A stretch of 37,040 bases of DNA from Clostridia bacterium (GCA_017427165.1 JAFRTK010000011.1:1-37040); one strand, 5' to 3'; positions 1-7,739 are shown, counted from the first letter of the stretch. Notes: a model not told the origin generated them from the sequence alone. Program-made: numbers and translations.

Positions 1-1
1 C

Positions 2-1462
2 ATCGCGGCGGTCACCACGATCGTCTGGCTGATCACCGGCCAGACCGTTGCCTATGCATTAGCCCGCGGAATCTCCGTCCTGGTCATCTCCTGCCCCTGC
101 GCCCTGGGCCTGGCTACCCCGGTGGCCATTATGGTCGGCAACGGCCTGGGCGCGAAAAACGGCATTCTGTTCAAAACCGCCGTCTCCCTGGAGGAGACCG
201 GCAAAGCGAAAATCATTGCGCTGGATAAAACCGGCACGGTCACCGAAGGCCTGCCGAAGGTCACCGATGTCCTGCCCGCGGATGGGATCACGGAAAACGA
301 ACTGCTCACCTCAGCGCTCGCGCTGGAAAGCAAGTCCGAGCATCCGCTCGCCCGCGCGGTCGTCGCGTACGCGGAAGCCGAAGGACTTTCCGCCCCGGAA
401 ACGGAAAACTTCACTGCCCTGCCCGGCAACGGCCTGCAGGCGGAGCTGTCCGGCGCCCGGCTCATCGGCGGCAGCCGCAAATATATCGGCAGCCTGGTCC
501 GCCTGCCGGATAATGCCGTGCAGGCCGCAGACCGGCTCTCCGGCGAGGGAAAGACGCCCCTCTTCTTTGTCCGTAATGACCGCCTGCTTGGGATGATCGC
601 CGTGGCGGATACCCTCCGGGAGGACAGCCGGGAAGCCATCACAGCGCTGAAGAATATGGGCCTGAAGGTCGTCATGCTCACCGGTGACAACCTGCGCACC
701 GCGCAGGCCATCGGAAAGGCAGCCGGGGTAGATGAGGTCATCGCCGGCGTCCTGCCGGATGAAAAGGAAGGCGTGATCCGCCGCCTGCAGACGCTCGGCA
801 AAACGATCATGGTCGGCGACGGAATCAACGATGCTCCCGCTCTCACCCGGGCGGATACCGGCATCGCCGTCGGTGCGGGCACGGATGTCGCGATCGACGC
901 GGCGGACGTGGTCGTCATGAAGAGCCGCCTGTCCGATGTTGCGGCCGCCGTCCGGCTCAGCCGCGCCACCCTGCGGAACATCCGGCAGAACCTGTTCTGG
1001 GCGTTTTTCTACAACGTCATCGGTATTCCGCTCGCGGCCGGCGTATGGATTCCCGTTTTCGGCTGGGAGCTGAATCCCATGTTCGGTGCCGCAGTGATGA
1101 GCCTTTCCAGCTTCTGTGTCGTCACCAACGCGCTGCGCCTGAATCTCTTCAGGCTGCACGATTCCGACAAAGACCGGGCACTCACGCCGGTCGCGGAGGA
1201 AGACTTCCGCGCGGCGGTTGAAAATATCCAGTCCGAATTATTGAAGGAGGAACAGACTATGACGAAGACCATCGGAATCAAGGGAATGATGTGCATGCAC
1301 TGCGAGGCGCGCATGAAGAAGGCGCTCGAGGCCGTGGACGGCGTTGTCAGCGCCGCGCCGGACCATGAGAAGAACCAGGCCGTCCTGGAGCTTTCCAAAG
1401 ACGTGCCGGAAGCCGTGCTCCGCAAGACCGTGGAAGACGCCGGCTACGAATTCGTCGGCTGA
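2..1462 (+). CDS. copA: Copper-exporting P1B-type ATPase with C-terminal HMA domain (5' end missing)
   Basis: The reading frame is open from base 2, so the gene enters from outside the window. It pumps Cu(I) out of the cytoplasm using ATP. Visible in order are the CPC metal-transport motif in the membrane helix (around bases 90-100), the phosphorylation motif DKTGT near base 223, the SEHPLA motif typical of P1B ATP-binding domains, TGDN, and the hinge motif GDGINDAP near base 818, followed by two C-terminal membrane helices. After a short linker comes a complete HMA domain with GMMCMHC, where the two Cys bind copper. CopA proteins usually carry HMA domains at the N-terminus; any N-terminal copy here would lie upstream of the window. 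An internal start makes separate synthesis of the last domain likely. The gene ends at a bidirectional terminator. Identity is secure at family level; Cu(I) rather than another soft metal is inferred from CPC and CxxC. Confidence 0.95.
   Translation: MAAVTTIVWLITGQTVAYALARGISVLVISCPCALGLATPVAIMVGNGLGAKNGILFKTAVSLEETGKAKIIALDKTGTVTEGLPKVTDVLPADGITENELLTSALALESKSEHPLARAVVAYAEAEGLSAPETENFTALPGNGLQAELSGARLIGGSRKYIGSLVRLPDNAVQAADRLSGEGKTPLFFVRNDRLLGMIAVADTLREDSREAITALKNMGLKVVMLTGDNLRTAQAIGKAAGVDEVIAGVLPDEKEGVIRRLQTLGKTIMVGDGINDAPALTRADTGIAVGAGTDVAIDAADVVVMKSRLSDVAAAVRLSRATLRNIRQNLFWAFFYNVIGIPLAAGVWIPVFGWELNPMFGAAVMSLSSFCVVTNALRLNLFRLHDSDKDRALTPVAEEDFRAAVENIQSELLKEEQTMTKTIGIKGMMCMHCEARMKKALEAVDGVVSAAPDHEKNQAVLELSKDVPEAVLRKTVEDAGYEFVG
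1259..1462 (+). CDS. Internal in-frame start for a CopZ-like copper chaperone within copA
   Basis: The last 67 codons of copA form an exact copper-chaperone unit that begins MTKTIGIKGMMCMHCEAR and runs to the shared stop. AAGGAGG at 1244-1250 lies 8 bases before the ATG at 1259, which is a textbook ribosome binding site inside a coding frame. The product would have the size and CxxC motif of free CopZ (about 68 residues), which carries Cu(I) to CopA. The preceding segment is a charged linker rich in Glu and Asp. The likely outcome is two products from one mRNA, a fused pump and a soluble chaperone. The sequence shows the signal; actual initiation is inferred. Confidence 0.6.
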   Translation: MTKTIGIKGMMCMHCEARMKKALEAVDGVVSAAPDHEKNQAVLELSKDVPEAVLRKTVEDAGYEFVG

Positions 1463-1476
1463 TTTTCCGGCATGCG

Positions 1477-1506
1477 AAAAGGAGGCAGCGTCCGCTGCCT
1501 CCTTTT
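1477..1506. terminator. Bidirectional rho-independent terminator between copA and the convergent kinase gene
   Basis: Perfect 14-base inverted repeat: 1477-1490 pairs with 1493-1506. It begins with four A and ends with four T, so it gives a GC-rich stem followed by U on either strand. It starts 14 bases after the copA stop and touches the 3' end of the convergent kinase gene (stop at 1509). Confidence 0.9.
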
Positions 1507-1508
1507 GG

Positions 1509-2960
1509 TTATCCGCGTTTTTTCTTCCGCCTGGATTTTGCTTCCTCCTGCGGCGCGTCTCCGGAGGAGGGTTCCGCCGGAAGCACAATCTCGAAGGTCG
1601 TTCCCGTGCCCACCTTGGAGCGGACGCGCAGCTTGCCGCTGTGCGCCACCACGATGATCCGCGCGATGGACAGGCCCAGTCCGTGGCCGCCTGTTTCCGA
1701 GTTGCGCGCGGCGTCTGCGCGGTAGAAGCGCTCGAAGATTTTCGGCAGGTCCTCCTCGGAGATGCCGGCGCCGTGGTCCGTCACGGTCAGGATGCACCCG
1801 TTCCCGTTCGGCCGGGTGCCGAGCGTCACGGTGCTGTCTGCCGGGGAATACTTCACGGCGTTGTCCACCAGGATCCGCATCACCTGCTTGATCATACCCC
1901 GGTCCGCGTGGATCAGGCTGCTCTCGCAGGGGTTCATCTCAAACCGGTGGTCGCCGGAGACCATGCCGGCTTCCTGGCATACTTCCTTCACGACGTCCGC
2001 CGGGTCAAACTCGCTGATCTCCAGCAGCAGCGTCTTCTTGTCATGCCGGGCCAGGAACAGCAGGTTCTCCACCAGCTCGCGCATGGCCACGGTTTCCTGG
2101 GAAATCGCGCCGATGCCCTCGTCCAGTACCTCAGGATCCTCTTTGCCCCAGCGCCGCAGCATATCCGTATACCCCTGGATCACAGCGATCGGGGTCCGCA
2201 GCTCGTGGGACGCGTCGGAAACAAACTGCTTCTGGCTGTTGTAGCTCTGCTCAATCCGGTCCAGCATGGAGTTGATGACCACCGCCAGGTCCTGCAGCTC
2301 ATATTTCATTCCTGCGACGTTGATCCGGTTGGACAGGTTCGCTGCCGACAGGGTTTTCGTAATCTCCGTCATTTCGCGGATCGGGGAAAGCACCTTCTTG
2401 TCCAGCACCTTCCGCCGCCGCAGGAAGGACATCATCCGCAGCAGGTCCGCCAGGACGATCCCGGCGATGATCGCCGCCCAGATGAACAGGCTTTCCCGAA
2501 GATCCAGCGACAGCCGGATAATATGCCCTTCCGTTCCGTTGTCCAGCATGAATACCGGGCGCCACGGCGCCCCGCCGGATGTCAGCACGGTAAAGAATTC
2601 CTTCACCTGGTCACCGAAGTTCTCCGGCGCTGTCCGTTCCACCATCACGGCGTCCGCGCGGGCGTCCTGCAGGATCAGCTGGCTGTACCGTCCGTCCTCC
2701 AGGTCCGGCGCTTCCGTGGCCACGCGCCGCGCCAGCGAGATGGCGCCGGGAACATTGCCGGCCGCCAGGGCCAGGGTCATGATCACCGCCGCCAGCAGGA
2801 ATGTGCGCGCCAGCCGCCCGCAGTAATGCCCGGCAATCCGCAGCGACAGGGAAAGCCGGATCCGGGAGCTGATGCGCCCCAGTCCGGCATGCACGGTCTC
2901 TGCCGCCTGGTTATAAGTACGGGCTTCCCGCACGCTTTGTGCCTGTTTCTTTTCACTCAT
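1509..2960 (-). CDS. OmpR-partner sensor histidine kinase with HAMP domain
   Basis: 483-residue membrane kinase that phosphorylates the regulator encoded just upstream. A first membrane segment lies at about residues 53-70 and a second at about 157-175. They enclose an extracytoplasmic sensing region of roughly 85 residues. A HAMP linker (about 178-240) follows, then the HisKA H-box SHELRTP with His252 as phosphoacceptor, and an ATPase domain with the N-box DNAVKYS, DHGAGI and GGHGLGLSIA. The tail is very basic (RRKKKRG). The ATG at 2960 overlaps the last 8 bases of the regulator gene, indicating translational coupling. Architecture resembles the ArlS/CssS type, but the stimulus cannot be read from the sequence. 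Convergence with copA does not by itself link it to copper. Confidence 0.93.
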   Translation of the reverse strand: MSEKKQAQSVREARTYNQAAETVHAGLGRISSRIRLSLSLRIAGHYCGRLARTFLLAAVIMTLALAAGNVPGAISLARRVATEAPDLEDGRYSQLILQDARADAVMVERTAPENFGDQVKEFFTVLTSGGAPWRPVFMLDNGTEGHIIRLSLDLRESLFIWAAIIAGIVLADLLRMMSFLRRRKVLDKKVLSPIREMTEITKTLSAANLSNRINVAGMKYELQDLAVVINSMLDRIEQSYNSQKQFVSDASHELRTPIAVIQGYTDMLRRWGKEDPEVLDEGIGAISQETVAMRELVENLLFLARHDKKTLLLEISEFDPADVVKEVCQEAGMVSGDHRFEMNPCESSLIHADRGMIKQVMRILVDNAVKYSPADSTVTLGTRPNGNGCILTVTDHGAGISEEDLPKIFERFYRADAARNSETGGHGLGLSIARIIVVAHSGKLRVRSKVGTGTTFEIVLPAEPSSGDAPQEEAKSRRKKKRG

Positions 2961-3639
2961 AGCTGAACAGATATCCCACCGACCGGATGGTCTGGATGGT
3001 TTTTACGCCGAAGCGTTCGTCAATCTTGTGCCGCAGGTAGCGGATGTAAACGTCCACCACATTGGTGTCCCCGGTATATTCGTATCCCCAGATGTTCTCC
3101 AGCAGCTCATCCCGGGTCACCGCCCGGTCGCGGTGGGTCATCAGGTAGTACAGGAGGTCGTATTCCTTCTTGGTCAGCTGCAGCAGCTCGTCCCCGAAGC
3201 GGACCTCATAGTTCGCGGGGTTGACGGAGAGCTGCCCGATCCGGCAGATCTCCGCCTCCGCCGGCGCTTCCTTCACCGCCCGCGGCTTGCGCAGGGCGAC
3301 GCGGATCCGCGCCAGCAGTTCCTCAATCGCGAAGGGCTTGGTCATATAATCGTCCGCGCCCATATCCAGGCCCATCACCTTGTCCGACACGTCGTCCTTA
3401 GCGGTCAGCATGATGATCGGCACGTCACTTTCATGCCGCAGCCGGCGGCATACCTCGATGCCGCTCAGTTCCGGCAGCATCAGGTCCAGCACCAGCAGGT
3501 CGGGAGAACCCTCCAGGGCGCGCTCCAGTCCGGTCCGGCCGTCCCCGGCCGTCTCCACATCATAGCCTTCATGGCGGAGCTCCAGCTCCAGGAAGCGCGC
3601 GATCTTCCGTTCGTCCTCAATCACCAGGATCTTACTCAC
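2953..3639 (-). CDS. OmpR/PhoB-family response regulator
   Basis: 228 residues. The receiver domain (1-120) has the acidic pair EDE near the start, phosphoacceptor Asp52 in LDLMLP, Thr in MLTAKD and Lys in MTKPF. The winged-helix DNA-binding domain (about 130-226) ends with the usual IQTIRSVGYLF. It controls transcription after phosphorylation by the downstream kinase, with which it overlaps by 8 bases. The start is GTG at 3639, chosen because GGGAGGGAG precedes it and the protein begins at the normal point of the fold. A promoter-like sequence lies directly upstream, so the pair forms its own operon. ArlR-like by overall look; target genes unknown. Confidence 0.95.
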   Translation of the reverse strand: MSKILVIEDERKIARFLELELRHEGYDVETAGDGRTGLERALEGSPDLLVLDLMLPELSGIEVCRRLRHESDVPIIMLTAKDDVSDKVMGLDMGADDYMTKPFAIEELLARIRVALRKPRAVKEAPAEAEICRIGQLSVNPANYEVRFGDELLQLTKKEYDLLYYLMTHRDRAVTRDELLENIWGYEYTGDTNVVDVYIRYLRHKIDERFGVKTIQTIRSVGYLFSYE

Positions 3640-3663
3640 TGTGTTCTCCCTCCCTCAGCGCCC

Positions 3664-3669
3664 ATTGTA
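3664..3669 (-). promoter_or_regulatory. Probable extended -10 promoter of the two-component operon
   Basis: On the minus strand TGATACAAT gives an extended -10 (TG, one base, TACAAT), about 24 bases before the GTG start of the regulator. The best -35 at 17 bases spacing is only TTTTCC, so assignment rests on the extended -10 and its position in the 62-base gap. Confidence 0.45.
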
Positions 3670-3701
3670 TCACACAACGGTCCTCAGGAAAACCGGGTTC
3701 A

Positions 3702-4475
3702 TTACCCGATCGTGGCGGTATGGTAGCCGTTTCCGTCTTCCACAACTTCCACGCTGCCGTCCGTGCTCTCGGAGCGCAGCGGCACCTGGATCGTGGGAAC
3801 AGCGGGGCCGTTCAGCTGGCGGTCCATTTCCTGCAGGATCTCAGCATTCATGTCCTTCACGGGTTCGGCCTTCACGGTCTCCGCCATCACAGGCGCGGCC
3901 TTCACAGGTTCAGCGGCAGGGGCTTCCGGGGCGGCAGCGGCCTTTGCAGCTTCCTCAGCCTTTTTCTTCTCCACGGCGCTGTTGATCTCGCGGGAGATGC
4001 CGTTCACGGTCTTCTTCACGTTGTCAGCGGCGTTGCGGACGATCTTCTCCACCTTCTCCTGGGTGAAAGCTTCGTCATTGTTGTCGATGTTGATCTGGTA
4101 GCCCATCATCAGGCCGAGGATCAGGCCGATCGCCGCGATGCCGAACGCGCGGTGCAGGCCCATCAGCAGGGCGGCGGCCACGACGAAGAGCACGGACAGG
4201 TTGATGATCAGTGTATCTCCTTTGCGGACCTTGATGCGGGTCCGGATCATTTTCTGGATGAAGTTCATGAATTTTCCTCCCTTTTTGTTGCTGTCTGTCT
4301 GGGGCGCCTGGGTCCGGGTGGTGTTCACCTCATGCAGCCGGCCGTTCTTTTCCAGGTCGATCAGCACGCGGGCCACGTCTCCGTTGTGGTAATCCAGCAT
4401 GGATACCGCTTCCTCATAGGTGATCCCGCTCTTCCGGCGGATCAGTTCAATGTCTTCCATCGAGTAAGTCGCCAT
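3702..4475 (-). CDS. DUF4342-like protein: UBA-like domain, membrane hairpin, coiled-coil tail
   Basis: 257 residues from the ATG at 4475. That ATG has AAAGGAG seven bases upstream; an in-frame ATG 18 codons earlier would add a Cys/Arg-rich stretch and has no such signal. Residues about 5-45 (IELIRRKSGITYEEAVSML, then NGDVARVLIDLEK) look like the UBA-like three-helix domain at the start of DUF4342 proteins, related to the EF-Ts N-terminal fold. Two hydrophobic segments follow (about 90-130), then a long Lys/Glu/Ala-rich probable coiled coil with Pro-Val-Lys-Ala-Glu-rich repeats. The C-terminal 40 residues contain no recognised domain. Function is unknown; a membrane-tethered adaptor is conceivable. 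It stands alone between two other transcription units. Confidence 0.8.
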   Translation of the reverse strand: MATYSMEDIELIRRKSGITYEEAVSMLDYHNGDVARVLIDLEKNGRLHEVNTTRTQAPQTDSNKKGGKFMNFIQKMIRTRIKVRKGDTLIINLSVLFVVAAALLMGLHRAFGIAAIGLILGLMMGYQINIDNNDEAFTQEKVEKIVRNAADNVKKTVNGISREINSAVEKKKAEEAAKAAAAPEAPAAEPVKAAPVMAETVKAEPVKDMNAEILQEMDRQLNGPAVPTIQVPLRSESTDGSVEVVEDGNGYHTATIG

Positions 4476-4516
4476 TTTCGTTCTCCTTTCACTGCCGGGT
4501 TCTCCCACCCGACACC

Positions 4517-4532
4517 GGCATGATACCATGCC
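4517..4532. repeat. Perfect palindrome upstream of the UBA-like gene
   Basis: GGCATG, four bases, CATGCC. On the minus strand the centre reads TGGTATCAT, which fits an extended -10 (TG, G, TATCAT). No good -35 is present at normal spacing. It could be the promoter of the UBA-like gene with an overlapping operator, or an mRNA leader hairpin. Confidence 0.4.
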
Positions 4533-4641
4533 CGGCGCCGCGTTGCTTGAGAAACAGCTTACTTTTAAATGAGAATCAGATTAAAAAATCCACCCTGTTT
4601 TCTTAAACTTCGTCCGGAAAGCCCCTTCCGCGGCACGCGAG

Positions 4642-4668
4642 AGCCCCCGGCGCACAGGGCCGGGGGCT
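4642..4668 (-). terminator. Strong hairpin after tcdA, probable terminator
   Basis: AGCCCCCGGC (4642-4651) pairs perfectly with 4659-4668 across a 7-base loop, 22 bases after the tcdA stop. On the minus strand it is followed by CTCTCG rather than a clean U run, so termination may be partial. Confidence 0.55.
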
Positions 4669-4689
4669 TTCTGCCGATTCACTCCGGGG

Positions 4690-5442
4690 TTATTTCTGCA
4701 GCAGGTCCTTCACCACTTCACCGGCGAGGATCAGCCCCGCCACGGACGGCACAAACGCCGTGGATCCGGGAATGTCCCGGCGCACGGTGCATTTCCGCGT
4801 TCCCGGCGGGCAGATGCAGTGATTCCGGCAGCTGATGGCCGGGTCTTCCAGCGGACGCGTCGGGATTTCCGTGGAATATACCACCTTCAGGTGTTTGATC
4901 CGGCGCTTCCGGCATTCCGCCCGCATCACCCGGGCCAGCGGGCATACCGATGTCTTGTAGATATCGGCCACGCGGAACGCGGTGGGATCCGTCTTGTTGC
5001 CCGCGCCCATGCAGGAAATGATGGGCGTTCCCGCCGCCTTTGCTGCTTCCACCAGCGTCAGCTTTCCCTTCACGGTGTCGATCGCGTCCACAATATAGTC
5101 GTATTCGGTAAAGTCAAACTGGTCCTGGGTATCGGGCATATAGAACGTCTTCCACGCGCGCACCCGGCAGTCCGGGTTGATGTCGCGGATGCGTTCCTCC
5201 GCCACCTCCACCTTGTACCGGCCCACGGTGGACCGCGTCGCGTACAGTTGGCGGTTCACATTCGTCAGGCACACCTTGTCGTCGTCAATCAGGTCCAGCG
5301 CGCCGATTCCGGACCGCGCCAGCGCCTCCACGGCATATCCGCCCACGCCGCCGATGCCGAATACCGCCACGTGGCTGTTCTTCAGTTTTTCCATTCCCTC
5401 CGCGCCGAACAGCAGCCGCGTGCGGGAAAACTGATCCTGCAT
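4690..5442 (-). CDS. tcdA: tRNA threonylcarbamoyladenosine dehydratase
   Basis: 250 residues. It belongs to the ThiF/MoeB/E1-like family and converts t6A at position 37 of ANN-decoding tRNAs to cyclic t6A using ATP. The Rossmann nucleotide motif GIGGVGGYA is at about 29-37, with the adenylation-fold motifs DLIDDD, NVNRQLYA and DAIDTVKGK. The C-terminal third carries CICPPGTRKC and the PSVAGLILAGEVV helix seen in TcdA/YgdL. Start set at M47 of the open frame (5442) because the protein there begins QDQFSRTRLLFG, the usual family N-terminus. It lies 32 bases behind the Rrf2 gene, so both probably share one promoter. In Bacillus subtilis tcdA (yrvM) also sits close to cymR, an Rrf2 gene. Confidence 0.92.
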   Translation of the reverse strand: MQDQFSRTRLLFGAEGMEKLKNSHVAVFGIGGVGGYAVEALARSGIGALDLIDDDKVCLTNVNRQLYATRSTVGRYKVEVAEERIRDINPDCRVRAWKTFYMPDTQDQFDFTEYDYIVDAIDTVKGKLTLVEAAKAAGTPIISCMGAGNKTDPTAFRVADIYKTSVCPLARVMRAECRKRRIKHLKVVYSTEIPTRPLEDPAISCRNHCICPPGTRKCTVRRDIPGSTAFVPSVAGLILAGEVVKDLLQK

Positions 5443-5474
5443 TCTGTTTCCGTTCCTTCCGTTCTGTCCCGGTC

Positions 5475-5873
5475 TTATTCCGCCAGGTCGCTCAACCGCT
5501 TGCTGTAGAAAAAGTCGTGTATCAGCTGGTTGTATTCCTTCCACATCGGCAGTGTCTCGCACATTTCCGCCCGCGGGCACGGTTCCGCGCCGTTCTCCAG
5601 GCAGGCGACGGAGCCGAATCTTCCCTCCGTCAGTTCAATGATCTCGCCCACGGGGATGTCCTCCGCCTTGCGGGACAGCTTGTATCCGCCGCCTTTTCCG
5701 CTGATGCCGGTCACCAGCTTTCCGTTCACCAGGTCGCGCACAATAATCTCCAGGTATTTTTTGGAGATCCCCTGCCGCTCCGCGATGTCCTTCAGCGGGA
5801 TATAGTGTTCCTGCGGCTGTTTGGCCAGGTCAATCATCACGCGCAGTGCGTATCTTCCCCGGGTGGAAATCAT
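5475..5873 (-). CDS. Rrf2-family transcriptional regulator with three-cysteine cluster motif
   Basis: 132 residues. The N-terminal winged helix (ISTRGRYALRVMIDLA to about residue 65) is typical of Rrf2/IscR/CymR. Cys91, Cys99 and Cys105 are placed as in IscR-type regulators that bind an iron-sulfur cluster, though the first gap is longer (seven residues between the first two). CymR lacks such a cluster and senses cysteine status with CysK, so an iron-sulfur sensing role fits better here. AGGAGGA seven bases before the ATG supports the start. The promoter immediately upstream is built into a large palindrome, suggesting autoregulation. No iscS or iscU is adjacent; the co-transcribed partner is tcdA. 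Confidence 0.92.
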   Translation of the reverse strand: MISTRGRYALRVMIDLAKQPQEHYIPLKDIAERQGISKKYLEIIVRDLVNGKLVTGISGKGGGYKLSRKAEDIPVGEIIELTEGRFGSVACLENGAEPCPRAEMCETLPMWKEYNQLIHDFFYSKRLSDLAE

Positions 5874-5888
5874 GGTCTCTTCCTCCTC

Positions 5889-5933
5889 TGACTCAATACG
5901 CCTATTTTACCGCAGGGTAAATAGGCGAGTCAA
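5889..5933 (-). promoter_or_regulatory. Promoter embedded in a large palindrome, probable Rrf2 operator
   Basis: On the minus strand TTGACT (5928-5933) and TAAAAT (5904-5909) are separated by 18 bases. Over them lies a two-part palindrome. The outer arms TGACTC (5889-5894) and GAGTCA (5927-5932) match exactly. The inner arms 5900-5911 and 5916-5926 match except for one extra T. Transcription would start only about 24 bases before the ATG of the Rrf2 gene, so a regulator bound here would block polymerase. Confidence 0.75.
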
Positions 5934-5956
5934 GCTTCAATCCCGTTTTCCGCAGG

Positions 5957-5987
5957 AAAAAACCCGCAGTGTTCATCATTGCGGGTT
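5957..5987 (-). terminator. Terminator of the ylbF-mltG-U32-vanW operon, overlapping the vanW stop
   Basis: AACCCGCA (5961-5968) pairs with TGCGGGTT (5980-5987), and on the minus strand six T follow. The vanW stop codon (5976-5978) lies in the loop, so the first arm of the hairpin is the last coding sequence of vanW (Asn-Pro-Gln). Confidence 0.88.
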
Positions 5988-7739
5988 GTATTCCACGGTT
6001 TCCTGGTATGCCTTGTAGGTCGTGGTGTACAGCAGCTCCTCCCGGACCACCCGGTTCCCCTGGTACCACATTTTCCAGGTCTCCACTACGTATCCCGGCC
6101 GCCCGGTCACGGTTTTCTTGCTCTGGCCCGGCGCCAGGCTGGAGTTGATTACGTAGTTGGTACCCGACGGCTGGTCGATCGTCCGGACAGTCTTGCTTTC
6201 CAGGTCGATCTTCATGTCCGCGCCCAGGCTCATGCCGTAGATGTTCACGGTGATCTTCCGGTTGGAATACCCCGCCACAATAAAGATCGGCCAGTCCGTG
6301 TTGTTTTTGAATTTCATATCCAGCCCCGGCCAGTTGACCGTGGCGTCAAATCCCTTTTCAATATAGGAAGACGGCCATGCGTGGGGATTCCGCTCCACAA
6401 TTTCCATATTCGCCCGCATCGCCGCGTTGAACAGCGTAGAGCTGGTCTGGCATACGCCGCCGCCGATCTCATCCCGCGTCGTTCCGCCGGAGATCGCCGC
6501 GGCTTCCTTGTATCCCTTGGCGGCGGTCCGCTCCCCGGTCGCCTGGTTGAAGGAGAAGGTCTCATGCGGCAGCACGGTAATTCCGTTGATCGCCTTTGCG
6601 CTCAGGTCGATGTTGGTGTTCCGGTTCTTGTTGTTCGTTGTCGAGGTGGTATAGGCGGAAATCAGGCCAAAGCGGTTCATCAGTTCTGTTTTCGTCATCT
6701 CCGCCAGCACCTTTTCCGGCGTCACCCGGATGGTGGTCGCAGTCACGCCGTTGTCCAGCAGCGTTGTCAGCCGCTCGTACAGGTCGTCCGGATCAATCCG
6801 CGCGCCGGGCCGGTCATCCGTAAAGGTAAATTTCTTGGTGGTAAAGTCAAAGGTCGCCACAGTGCTGTTCACCGGATCACAGTTCACATACTGCACGATG
6901 CCGTCCGTCATGGCCCGCAGTGCCTTATGGTCATAATCCTGCTTTGTGGTGAACGAAACCGGATTGGCCTGCAGGGAGGATGCCCGGTTCACGCGTTCCT
7001 GGAACGGCGTCATGCTGCTGCCCTGCAGCTCTGTGGTGTTCCCCCGTCCGGCCGCCCAGGCCTTTTCCACCGTCTCGGCGATGTTCCGGGAAATCGGGAC
7101 GCGTTCGCTGTTCACATGCCAGCTTTCGTTGCCCACCGATACCACGATATCAAAGGTGGTGTCCGTCTTCACATTCACGGCTTCCACGGCCTTGATTGCC
7201 TGCTCGCGGGTCATGCCGCCCACGTCCACGTTGTCAATGAACACGCCGGGATAGATTTTGTCGGAGTACAGGAGCTTTCGCCATTCGTCAATCGCTTCAT
7301 CCAGCTGCGGTTCCTGCGTCAGCACGCTTCCGTTCGCGAATCCGATCGTCGGCAGGAACTTGTACGGAATACCGGTCACCTGCGGGAACATCAGCACGCC
7401 GATCCCCGTCAGGATCACCATGCATACCACGATCACCGCTGCCCATGCCCCGCGGTTCTTCGTCTGTTTCCGGGGCCGCCGCCATTCCCCCTCGTCCCGG
7501 TTGCTGCTGAACCGGTCAAAATCGTCAAACAGCGGGGACGGTGCGCCCAGCCCGTCATCCTGATTGCCGGCGAAATAACGCCGCCGGTCCGCAGGCGGCT
7601 CCGGCTTCCGGGCCTCCTCCGTCCGGCCGTAGGGCATCTTACCGGGCAGGGGCGTATCCCCGGTCTGTTTCGGACCGGTATACTCACCCGGAATGACATC
7701 CCCGTCTCCGTAGAGCTCGTATCGTTTCAGTTTCGCCAT
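5976..7739 (-). CDS. VanW-family membrane-anchored cell-wall protein
   Basis: 587 residues. A long charged, Pro- and Arg-rich cytoplasmic tail (1-95) precedes one membrane helix (about 97-118, AVIVVCMVILTGIGVLMF), so the bulk is outside the cell. The external part begins with a segment like the peptidoglycan-binding domain of YoaR-type proteins (about 150-330). The VanW core follows (roughly 360-490), with LPHETFSFN, GGGVCQTSSTLFNAA and NPHAWP. A β-rich C-terminal extension completes it. VanW was named for the vancomycin-resistance cluster, but its biochemical role is unsettled and chromosomal copies like this are common in clostridia. It is last in an operon with mltG, 12 bases behind the U32 gene, which fits a wall-associated role. 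The ATG at 7739 has GGAGAAGGA upstream. Confidence 0.88.
   Translation of the reverse strand: MAKLKRYELYGDGDVIPGEYTGPKQTGDTPLPGKMPYGRTEEARKPEPPADRRRYFAGNQDDGLGAPSPLFDDFDRFSSNRDEGEWRRPRKQTKNRGAWAAVIVVCMVILTGIGVLMFPQVTGIPYKFLPTIGFANGSVLTQEPQLDEAIDEWRKLLYSDKIYPGVFIDNVDVGGMTREQAIKAVEAVNVKTDTTFDIVVSVGNESWHVNSERVPISRNIAETVEKAWAAGRGNTTELQGSSMTPFQERVNRASSLQANPVSFTTKQDYDHKALRAMTDGIVQYVNCDPVNSTVATFDFTTKKFTFTDDRPGARIDPDDLYERLTTLLDNGVTATTIRVTPEKVLAEMTKTELMNRFGLISAYTTSTTNNKNRNTNIDLSAKAINGITVLPHETFSFNQATGERTAAKGYKEAAAISGGTTRDEIGGGVCQTSSTLFNAAMRANMEIVERNPHAWPSSYIEKGFDATVNWPGLDMKFKNNTDWPIFIVAGYSNRKITVNIYGMSLGADMKIDLESKTVRTIDQPSGTNYVINSSLAPGQSKKTVTGRPGYVVETWKMWYQGNRVVREELLYTTTYKAYQETVEYNPQ

Noticed and set aside
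1509-3639. Assignment of the two-component system as a copper sensor (CusRS-like) because it faces copA
   Set aside because: The genes are convergent and separated by a terminator, the kinase sensor loop has no Met/His/Cys cluster, and the sequence resembles ArlRS/CssRS at least as well.
3675-3697. Weak hairpin between the UBA-like gene and the regulator gene, considered as a terminator
   Set aside because: Only three to four GC pairs and no U run on the minus strand.
4565-4585. GAGAATCA with AT-rich flanks, considered as a Fur box
   Set aside because: Too few matches to the 19-base consensus, and no iron gene is adjacent.
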